The notes under the pieces: model-generated
What the model saw: the letters and a program-made list of their open reading frames with translations, nothing else
Told to the model about the DNA's origin: nothing
Database searches by the model: none
Assembly: GCA_947460065.1 (NCBI GenBank)
Contig: CANHGF010000044.1
Location: 1-11,421 of the forward strand
DNA: 11,421 nt
Direction of reading: 5' to 3'
Source: Comamonadaceae bacterium
GTDB taxonomy: Bacteria; Pseudomonadota; Gammaproteobacteria; Burkholderiales; Burkholderiaceae_C
Translations under genes and position numbers: made by a program
Shown here: positions 6,247 through 11,421 of the stretch, in pieces
How the letters are laid out: the number at the start of each line of letters is the position of its first letter
How positions within the stretch are numbered: the first letter of the stretch is position 1

Positions 6247-6292
6247 ATGCTGGTTACCATTGCGTTTTACCAGCATCGATGGCAGTTTTACC
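6247..6292. promoter_or_regulatory. Operator-like inverted and direct repeats before the crotonase gene
   Basis: ATGCTGGT (6247-6254) is perfectly inverted as ACCAGCAT (6269-6276), with arms 22 bp apart. Inside the left arm is the compact palindrome TGGT-T-ACCA (6251-6259). TTACC recurs at 6254-6258, 6267-6271 and 6288-6292. TGGT/ACCA half-sites are typical of FadR-subfamily GntR operators, and a FadR-type regulator is encoded just upstream. The site ends three bases before the proposed ATG at 6295. I see no convincing -35/-10 pair here. Confidence 0.4.
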
Positions 6293-6294
6293 GA

Positions 6295-7089
6295 ATGAAA
6301 TTCGATACCTACACCACCCTGAGCTTTGCGCGGCGGGGCCGCATTCTTGAAATCACCATGGACCGGCCTGCCACGCTCAATGCGGTCGATGAGGTGATGC
6401 ACGAGGAGTTGGCCCGCGTTTTTACCGACGCTTCCAATGACGCAGATTCCGATATCGTGGTGCTGACCGGGGCTGGCCGCGCCTTTTCTTCCGGCGGCGA
6501 CGTGGTGTTTTTCCAGAAGATGATTGACGAGCCGGCCTCCTTTGAGAAGACCGCGCGCGAGGCCAAGCAGATCATCTTTTCCCTGCTCGACTGCGAAAAG
6601 CCGGTGATTGCCAAGCTCAACGGCCATGCCACCGGCCTGGGCGCCACCATCGCCCTGTTTTGCGACATCGTGTTTGCCGCCGACAGCGCCAAGATCGGCG
6701 ACCCCCATGTTTCGGTCGGTCTGGTCGCCGGTGACGGCGGTGCGGTCATTTGGCCCCAGCTCATAGGCTACGCCCGCGCCAAGGAATACCTGATGACCGG
6801 CACCTTGATGACGGCCACCCAAGCCGCCGGCATGGGCCTGATCAACCATGTGGTGCCGCTGGCAGAGCTCGACGTCCGAGTGGGCCAGTTTGCCGACACC
6901 CTAGCCGCCGGCGCGATCAAGGCGATCAAGTGGACCAAGCTTTCCGTCAACATTGGGCTTAAGCAACTGGCCAGCAGCATCATGGACGCCTCGCTGGCCT
7001 ATGAGGCCATGTCCAACGTCACCGCCGACCACCAGGAGGCGGTCAACGCCTTCCGGGAAAAGCGCAAGCCGGTCTTCGTTGGGCGCTGA
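6295..7089 (+). CDS. Enoyl-CoA hydratase/isomerase (crotonase) family protein
   Basis: This 264-residue crotonase-fold protein acts on a cytoplasmic acyl-CoA. The fold is shown by ILEITMDRPATLNAVD, the first oxyanion loop LTGAGRAFSSGGD (57-69), the second oxyanion segment KPVIAKLNGHATGLGATIAL (102-121) and CDIVFAADSAKIG. The two hydratase glutamates (Glu144 and Glu164 in rat mitochondrial crotonase) align with Thr118 and His138. A distinctive AGDGG motif puts Asp147 near the active site. Simple hydration by the textbook mechanism is therefore doubtful; isomerase, lyase, hydrolase or another crotonase reaction is possible. ATG 6295 was preferred because family similarity starts with MKFDTYTTLSF; an upstream ATG at 6247 would add 16 residues coded by the operator-like repeats. 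No strong ribosome site precedes either. The gene converges on the VOC gene with a 14-bp gap. Confidence 0.88.
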   Translation: MKFDTYTTLSFARRGRILEITMDRPATLNAVDEVMHEELARVFTDASNDADSDIVVLTGAGRAFSSGGDVVFFQKMIDEPASFEKTAREAKQIIFSLLDCEKPVIAKLNGHATGLGATIALFCDIVFAADSAKIGDPHVSVGLVAGDGGAVIWPQLIGYARAKEYLMTGTLMTATQAAGMGLINHVVPLAELDVRVGQFADTLAAGAIKAIKWTKLSVNIGLKQLASSIMDASLAYEAMSNVTADHQEAVNAFREKRKPVFVGR

Positions 7090-7103
7090 ATCACCGCCCG
7101 CAC

Positions 7104-7664
7104 TCAACCCACCAGCTGCGCCATCTCCTCCTGCCATAGGCTCATGGGCTTGAGTCCGGCCTTGCCCTGAATATGGGCTTCGGTGTTGGCATGAATTTGC
7201 TCATCGCTGAGTTCCAGCTCCAGCGGCTGCAAAAAGGGTTGGTCCACATGCCAAGGCGTGTCCAGGTAGATCTCGACGCGGTTGTCTTCCGGATCCCAGA
7301 AATACAGCGACCATGAGTTGCCGTGGTCGACCGGCTGTATGCGCTCGACATCGCTGCGGCTGCCCACCAGGGCGCGCATGGCGCGCAGATCGTCGAGCTT
7401 GTCAACCTGAAAGGAAATTTGCTGCAGCCCATGGCCCGGGCCTCGGCCCGGGGGTCTGCCGGTCTCCATCACCAGTTGGTGGTGCGCCTTCGGGTCGCGG
7501 CTGAGGAAGACCACATCATGGCCGCGCACAAAACCCTTGTCGGTCTGGATGAAGCCCAGCACCTCCTGGTAGAAGGCGGCCATGCGCTCGATGTCCCACA
7601 CGTACATGCCCATGTGGCGCAGGCGCAGGGGCGGGCGCACCGCTGCGCCTGGCGAGGCAGCCAT
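7104..7664 (-). CDS. VOC-fold protein (glyoxalase / extradiol-dioxygenase superfamily)
   Basis: This 186-residue protein has one VOC module (two beta-alpha-beta-beta-beta units): LRHMGMYVWDIERMAAFYQE (14-33), the LGFIQTDKGF turn, GLQQISFQVDKLDDL (79-93) and SLYFWDPEDNRVEIYLDTPW (119-138). Of the usual metal ligands, His17 and Glu131 are in place, but the middle histidine of an 'H-[IV]-[AS]-F' strand reads Gln82. It could be an extradiol-like dioxygenase, isomerase or epimerase, or a non-catalytic relative. A C-terminal extension of about 45 residues begins QPLELELSDEQIH. The start ATG (7664-7662) overlaps the upstream stop by one base (TGATG), which implies translational coupling with the substrate-binding lipoprotein. 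The frame is open 27 codons further upstream, but only inside that gene. It is the last gene of its operon. Confidence 0.87.
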   Translation of the reverse strand: MAASPGAAVRPPLRLRHMGMYVWDIERMAAFYQEVLGFIQTDKGFVRGHDVVFLSRDPKAHHQLVMETGRPPGRGPGHGLQQISFQVDKLDDLRAMRALVGSRSDVERIQPVDHGNSWSLYFWDPEDNRVEIYLDTPWHVDQPFLQPLELELSDEQIHANTEAHIQGKAGLKPMSLWQEEMAQLVG

Positions 7665-8662
7665 CACGGACGGGCGTGACCCAGGGCGCGGTTGTACAGG
7701 CTCAGGTCGATAAAGCGGGCCGGATCCGGTGCCTTGCCGCCCCACTGACCTTCGATCTCGGCCCGCAGTGCCAGCACGTTGCGAAAGCCCTGCATGTCAA
7801 AGGCGCAGTCCTTGGACAAGCCACTGCCGCGGGTCATCAGCTCGGTGTAGGTGAGCTCGGCCACCTGTGGCGTCAGCTTGAGTTCACGCGTGAGCACCTG
7901 CAGTGCCAAAGTGCGCTGGGATGGGTCCTGCGCAGCGCGGCAGCCTTCGATGTAGGCCGCCAGATAGCGCTCAAGTGCCGGGGCGTTCTTGGCGGCCCAG
8001 GGGCGCATGACGAACACCCCCTGCGCCTGGTAGGGCCCGAACAGGTCGACGGTGCGGCCCAGGCTCTTGGCACCGCGCTCCTTGGCCAGGAAGTTCCAGG
8101 GCGGGTTGAGCAAGGTCGCGGCGCCTGCCGGGGTGTCCAGGCCCTTGGTGCGCGCCTCTGAGCCGCCGAGCGGGTCGAGCTTGTAGTCCACGCCTTCTTT
8201 GAGGCCAGCGTCCTTCAGCAGCTTGCGGCTGATCAGGGCATAGGCCGTGTTGGGCGCGTCGACCACATAGGTGCGGCCGCGCAGATCGCTGATCTTGTTA
8301 ATGTCCTGGCGCACCAGCACCTCGTTCATGCCGCCGTCGCCGCCGGCCACGATGACCGCGTCGGCCTTGGCCACCTCGATCATGGCCACGGTGTTGTCCA
8401 CGGCGGCATGGGCAATTTCAAAGCGGCCCTGGGCCAGACCGGTGCGTTGCTCGGTGGAGTTGGGCGTAAACAGCATCTGCAGCGTGATGCCGCGGCGCGC
8501 GAAATAGCCCTTTTCCTGCGCCATGTAGATGGGCAGGTTACTGGCGCCGCGAAACACATTGACCCGCAGCGTCACCTGGTCGTTGGGCGGCGGCGGGGTC
8601 GATGGCGTGCTGGCGCAACCCGCCAGAATCAGTGCAGTGCCCAGGGTAAGAAGTTTTTTCAT
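7664..8662 (-). CDS. ABC-type substrate-binding lipoprotein (NMT1/THI5/SsuA-like)
   Basis: The 332-residue protein is a predicted periplasmic lipoprotein that binds a small nitrogen-, sulfur- or aromatic-type solute. Its signal peptide MKKLLTLGTALILAGC ends in a lipobox (LAGC, Cys16), followed by a Pro-rich linker. The mature part has the NMT1/SsuA-like pattern: LRVNVFRGASNLPIYMAQEK, GYFARRGITLQMLFTPN, GRFEIAHAAVDNTVAMI, ISDLRGRTYVVDAPNTAYAL and a C-terminal helical lobe. The ATG at 8662 was chosen because GGAG lies six bases upstream and the lipoprotein signal begins there; a TTG four codons earlier overlaps that ribosome site. No ABC permease or ATPase is in the window, so it is an orphan receptor here. 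It starts 24 bp after the SnoaL-like gene and is coupled to the VOC gene, so the three share a transcript. Ligand unknown. Confidence 0.87.
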   Translation of the reverse strand: MKKLLTLGTALILAGCASTPSTPPPPNDQVTLRVNVFRGASNLPIYMAQEKGYFARRGITLQMLFTPNSTEQRTGLAQGRFEIAHAAVDNTVAMIEVAKADAVIVAGGDGGMNEVLVRQDINKISDLRGRTYVVDAPNTAYALISRKLLKDAGLKEGVDYKLDPLGGSEARTKGLDTPAGAATLLNPPWNFLAKERGAKSLGRTVDLFGPYQAQGVFVMRPWAAKNAPALERYLAAYIEGCRAAQDPSQRTLALQVLTRELKLTPQVAELTYTELMTRGSGLSKDCAFDMQGFRNVLALRAEIEGQWGGKAPDPARFIDLSLYNRALGHARP

Positions 8663-8686
8663 GACAGTCTCCAAAAAAAGAGGTGA

Positions 8687-9124
8687 TCAAGCCAGCTTGA
8701 AGTCGAGTTCGACGCTTTTGTGGTGAATTTTCCAGACGCCTGCGTGCAGGATCAGGTCGTCCGTGTAGCGGCCCATCAGGGCCGGCCCCTTGGTGAGCGC
8801 CGGCCTTGCGTCGCCGGGTTCACCGTCGTGGCGGTAGGCCACCACATAGGAGTGGGCCCGCACCCGCCCATCGGGCAGGGCCTCGAAGCGCAGGTTGGAA
8901 ATCAGGTGGCGCACAAAAATCCGGCCCGGCTGCCGGCGGGCGATCCAGGCTTGCAGATCGGCCATGCCGCGCAGGGTGCCGTCCGAGCGCACCCTGGTGC
9001 CGTCGGGGGCGAACAGGGCCTGCAGGGCGTCAAATTCGTCCGCGTCAAAGTGAGCCATGAAGCTCATCACGCTGGCCTGGCAGGCCATTTGGACATCGAA
9101 GGGGACGGTTTGACCGGTTTGCAT
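8687..9124 (-). CDS. SnoaL/NTF2-like protein
   Basis: This 145-residue protein has the cone-shaped NTF2/SnoaL-like alpha+beta fold: a first helix pair (ACQASVMSFMAHFDADEFDA), LQALFAPDGTRVRSDGTLRG, an ADLQAWIARRQ helix, the LISNLRFEALPDGRVRAHSY strands and the final GRYTDDLILHAGVWKIHHKS strands. Members include polyketide cyclases, dehydratases, ketosteroid isomerases and the small subunits of ring-hydroxylating dioxygenases. The closing 'GRY.D...-.-G.WkI..k' pattern is the strongest family sign. ATG 9124 gives the usual length and N-terminal spacing; no good ribosome site precedes it, and the frame is open for 33 more codons, so the start is uncertain. It is the first gene of the operon with the lipoprotein and VOC genes and is divergent from the TPP enzyme. 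Enzymatic or ligand-binding role is not predictable. Confidence 0.82.
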   Translation of the reverse strand: MQTGQTVPFDVQMACQASVMSFMAHFDADEFDALQALFAPDGTRVRSDGTLRGMADLQAWIARRQPGRIFVRHLISNLRFEALPDGRVRAHSYVVAYRHDGEPGDARPALTKGPALMGRYTDDLILHAGVWKIHHKSVELDFKLA

Positions 9125-9222
9125 GGGCGCTTGGCTAAAAAGTCTGATTTCGGAAGGTGCGCAAGCATCCAATAAAAAGATCCTTAGTGTGCTTAGGGAT
9201 TGCCCTGTGTCTAGCACCGACA

Positions 9223-9273
9223 ATGGGCAGCATCATCGCCGACGTCGGGCCGATGCGACGCTTTGCTGCCCAT
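9223..9273. promoter_or_regulatory. Nested palindromes in the divergent spacer
   Basis: ATGGGCAGCA (9223-9232) is perfectly inverted as TGCTGCCCAT (9264-9273), with arm starts 41 bp apart (close to four helical turns). Between them lies a perfect 10-bp palindrome, CCGACGTCGG (9239-9248), itself flanked by CATCG (9234-9238) and CGATG (9251-9255). The spacer separates the SnoaL-like operon from the TPP enzyme. It may be a multi-site operator for both, or an RNA hairpin in the TPP-enzyme leader. No clear -35/-10 pair was recognised, and no regulator gene adjoins it. Confidence 0.45.
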
Positions 9274-9296
9274 CCCTTTTCTAGAAAAAACTGACC

Positions 9297-11030
9297 GTGT
9301 CCACCTCTGATTCCCACCGCGCCTTGGGCGCCCATCACTTTCTGCAAGGCCTGAGCGAGCTAGGCCTGTCCCATGTGTTTGCCAACTTGGGCACTGACCA
9401 TGTCAGCCTGATTGAGGAGTTGGCCCGCTGGGACGCTGAGGGTAGGGCCCATCCGCAATTCATACTTTGCCCGCATGAGAATGTGGCCATCCACATGGCC
9501 GCCGGCTATGCCGCCCTGACCGGTCAGGGCCAGGCGGTGATGGTGCACGTCGATGCCGGCACCGCCAATGCGGTCATGGGCATGCACAACATGCTGCGCG
9601 GCCGCCTGCCGGTCATGCTCTTGGCTGGCAAGGCGCCCTATACCCTGCGCGGCGAGTTGCCGGGTTCGCGCGACAACTATGTGCATTTCGTGCAGGATCC
9701 CTTTGATATTGGCTCTCTGGTTCGGCCCTATGTGAAGTGGGAATACAACTTGCCCACATCGGTGGTGGCGCGCGAGGCCTTGCGCCGGGCGCATTCCATC
9801 ATGCACACCGACCCGCCCGGCCCGGTCTACATGACGCTGCCGCGTGAGGTGCTGGCCGAAGAGGTCAGCGCATCGCAGGAGCCTTTTGATGCCACTCGCT
9901 ACGGTCCTTCGCTGCTGGGCGGCATTGACGAGGCGCGGGTGCAGCTCATCGTCGATCGCCTGCTCACTGCCGAGCGGCCGGTGGTCATTACTTCCTACTT
10001 GGGCCGCAAGGCCGATGCGGTGGCTGCGCTTGAGGAGCTTGCGCAGTTGTGCGGCATGCCGGTGGTCGACTACATGGCCAGCACCATGAGCATCTCCCGG
10101 CTGTCGCCCTGTTTTGCCGGCTTCGATCCGGCGCAGGTTCTGCCCGGGGCCGATGTGGGCCTGCTGCTGGACATCGACGTGCCCTGGCTGCCCAAGTTTG
10201 TGCAGGCCGAGGCTCAGACCTGGTGGGCTCACGTGGATGTGGATCCGATCAAGCAGGACTACCCGATGTGGGGCTTTGCCACCGACTTGCGGGTGCAGGC
10301 TGACGCCGGCAGCGTGATCCGGCAGGTGCTGGCCCGCTTGCGTGTGCAAGCTGGCAGCGATTTTCATGAGCGCGCCGCCCGCCGGCTGCAGGCCTTGCAG
10401 CTGGCCAGCGCCCAGCGGCAGGCCGCTTGGGCCCAGGTGGCAGCCAAGCCCGGCCAGGTGGATGCGATTGCCCCGGCCTGGGTGTGCGCGGCCCTGGGTC
10501 GTGCCCTGGCGCCGCAAGACATCGTGATCAACGAGGCGGTGCGCAATTCACCGGCGGTGATGCAGCAGATCCCGCGCAGCGAGCCGCTGAGCTTTTTTGG
10601 CGGCGCTGGCGGCGGTCTGGGCTACAGCGGTGGCATGGCCCTGGGCGCCAAGCTGGCGCGCCCGAACGCGCGGGTGGTGCACATCGTGGGTGACGGCGGC
10701 TTTCACTTCTGCACCCCCAGCTCGGTCTATGCCACCGCGCAGCGCTATGGCCTGCCCATCTTGACCGTGGTGCTCGACAACGGCGGCTGGCAAGCGGTCA
10801 AGGAGGCGGTGCTGCGGGTCTACCCCCAGGGCGCAGCGGCGCAGGCCGACGAATACCAGTCGCGACTGCAGGGTCCGGTGCGGCAGTTCGAGCTGGTCGG
10901 CCAGGCTTTCGGTGCCTACGGTGAATGCCTGCGCGACCCGGCCGAAGCGGACGCTGCGATTGCCCGCTGTCTGCAAGCCCTCAGCGAAGGTCGATCGGCC
11001 GTGCTCAATGTGCAGGTCGGGCTTCAGTGA
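9297..11030 (+). CDS. TPP-dependent acetolactate-synthase-like enzyme
   Basis: The 577-residue cytoplasmic protein has the three-domain plan of acetohydroxyacid-synthase-like TPP enzymes, which decarboxylate or ligate 2-keto acids or acyl-CoA substrates. The PYR domain (about 8-185) contains FANLGTDHVSLIEELARW, the catalytic Glu61 in CPHENVAIHMAAGYAAL, and PGPVYMTLPREVLAEEV at its end. A central FAD/CoA-type domain follows (about 205-345). The PP domain (about 390-570) has GGAGGGLGYSGGMALGAKLA, the metal-diphosphate motif starting GDGGFHFC (Gly465) and ending VVLDNGGW, where Asn495 is kept but the usual second Asn is Gly496. The start is the GTG at 9297; no ATG lies upstream in frame, and no strong ribosome site is seen, so it is tentative. 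It is followed 28 bp later by a Bug receptor gene, suggesting the receptor brings in its substrate or a precursor. The exact reaction is unknown. Confidence 0.88.
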   Translation: MSTSDSHRALGAHHFLQGLSELGLSHVFANLGTDHVSLIEELARWDAEGRAHPQFILCPHENVAIHMAAGYAALTGQGQAVMVHVDAGTANAVMGMHNMLRGRLPVMLLAGKAPYTLRGELPGSRDNYVHFVQDPFDIGSLVRPYVKWEYNLPTSVVAREALRRAHSIMHTDPPGPVYMTLPREVLAEEVSASQEPFDATRYGPSLLGGIDEARVQLIVDRLLTAERPVVITSYLGRKADAVAALEELAQLCGMPVVDYMASTMSISRLSPCFAGFDPAQVLPGADVGLLLDIDVPWLPKFVQAEAQTWWAHVDVDPIKQDYPMWGFATDLRVQADAGSVIRQVLARLRVQAGSDFHERAARRLQALQLASAQRQAAWAQVAAKPGQVDAIAPAWVCAALGRALAPQDIVINEAVRNSPAVMQQIPRSEPLSFFGGAGGGLGYSGGMALGAKLARPNARVVHIVGDGGFHFCTPSSVYATAQRYGLPILTVVLDNGGWQAVKEAVLRVYPQGAAAQADEYQSRLQGPVRQFELVGQAFGAYGECLRDPAEADAAIARCLQALSEGRSAVLNVQVGLQ

Positions 11031-11058
11031 TTGATTCAAAGCAATTTAGGAGACTTCC

Positions 11059-11421
11059 ATGAAACTCAAGCAAGCTTTTCAGGCCGTTGCCTTCGCAGCC
11101 AGTGCCTGCCTGCTCGCCGCACCCGCGCAGGCCCAGGACTATCCCAACAAGCCGGTGACCATTGTGGTGGGCTATGCGGCCGGTGGCGGCGTCGACTTCA
11201 TCGCCCGCCTGCTGGCCGAGAAACTCGCCGACCGCCTCAAGCAGCCGGTGCTGGTGGAGAACCGGCCCAGCGTTGGCGCGGTGGTGGCCAGTACCTATGT
11301 TTCCAAGGCCAAGCCCGACGGCTACACCCTGATGATGGGCGCGCCCGGGCCCATCATCTTCAACCACGCGCTCAATGACAAGCTGCCCTATGGGCCGCGC
11401 GACTTTGCGCCGATCTCCATC
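11059..11421 (+). CDS. Bug/TTT-family periplasmic receptor, N-terminal part (runs off window)
   Basis: The first 121 codons of a second intact-looking Bug receptor are present; the gene continues beyond the right edge. AGGAG (11048-11052) lies six bases before the ATG, a strong ribosome site. The signal peptide MKLKQAFQAVAFAASACLL is Sec-type, with AQA cleavage near residue 25. The mature start DYPNKPVTIVVGYAAGGGVD, the LVENRPSVGAVVAS segment, AKPDGYTLMMG and LPYGPRDFAPIS are all family hallmarks. It has no twin-Arg motif, unlike the receptor at 375-1394, and the two differ clearly in sequence. It follows the TPP enzyme by 28 bp and is almost surely co-transcribed with it, so its ligand may be that enzyme's substrate or precursor. 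Confidence 0.92.
   Translation, partial: MKLKQAFQAVAFAASACLLAAPAQAQDYPNKPVTIVVGYAAGGGVDFIARLLAEKLADRLKQPVLVENRPSVGAVVASTYVSKAKPDGYTLMMGAPGPIIFNHALNDKLPYGPRDFAPISI

Noticed and set aside
6217..6849. Upstream continuation of the Bug-relic frame on the minus strand
   Set aside because: Antisense to the crotonase gene and without Bug similarity; only 6064-6216 looks like receptor sequence.
7081..7099. GGGCG...CGCCC inverted repeat at the convergent gene ends as a bidirectional terminator
   Set aside because: The stem is only five base pairs and no T-run follows on either strand.
9183..9206. CTTAG direct repeats and AGGG-ATTG-CCCT inverted repeat in the divergent spacer
   Set aside because: Four- and five-base matches are expected by chance and they do not line up with a promoter.
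9360..10517. Minus-strand open frame of 385 codons
   Set aside because: Fully antisense to the TPP enzyme, whose motifs are clear; the antisense peptide shows no recognisable domain.
1..11421. CRISPR arrays, tRNA/rRNA genes, insertion sequences, phage or toxin-antitoxin genes
   Set aside because: I looked for regularly spaced repeats, transposase motifs, terminal inverted repeats and RNA-gene signatures and saw none.

Overview
The window looks like an accessory catabolic region of a high-GC betaproteobacterium, most likely Burkholderiales (Comamonadaceae or Alcaligenaceae type). The main reason is the repeated presence of Bug/TTT-type periplasmic solute receptors (one complete, one running off the right edge, one decayed) next to CoA-ester enzymes, which is typical of that order. 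All gene functions are read from motifs in the translated sequence; no database search was possible.

Layout. Bases 1-188 hold the 3' end of a plus-strand family III CoA-transferase. Bases 205-345 hold a minus-strand relic of the C-terminus of a thiamine-diphosphate (TPP) enzyme. Bases 375-5016 are a compact minus-strand operon, transcribed from right to left: an HMG-CoA-lyase-like DRE-TIM protein, an acyl-CoA dehydrogenase, a possible 42-codon ORF, an alpha-methylacyl-CoA racemase and a Bug receptor. A divergent plus-strand GntR/FadR-type regulator (5185-6024) faces it across a 168-bp promoter region that contains a good sigma70-like promoter for the operon. Bases 6064-6216 are a minus-strand, internally deleted relic of another Bug gene. 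A plus-strand crotonase-fold gene (6295-7089) follows, preceded by palindromic half-sites that resemble a FadR-type operator. It converges on a second minus-strand operon (9124-7104): a SnoaL/NTF2-like protein, an ABC-type substrate-binding lipoprotein and a VOC-fold protein, the last two overlapping by one base. Divergent from this, a plus-strand TPP enzyme (9297-11030) is followed 28 bp later by the start of another Bug receptor gene (11059 to the window edge). The spacer between the divergent genes carries nested perfect palindromes.

How the genes may work together (inference). The GntR-linked operon contains parts of a beta-oxidation-like route for an alpha-methyl-branched acid: receptor capture of a carboxylate, CoA activation (perhaps by the CoA-transferase at the left edge), racemisation of the 2-methylacyl-CoA, dehydrogenation, hydration (crotonase-fold gene) and a retro-aldol cleavage by the HMGL-like enzyme. 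Three enzymes depart from textbook active sites: the HMGL-like protein lacks the catalytic Cys and metal-ligand Asn, the dehydrogenase has Asp where Glu is usual, and the crotonase lacks both hydratase glutamates. The substrate may therefore be non-standard. The two relics show that the region has been rearranged.
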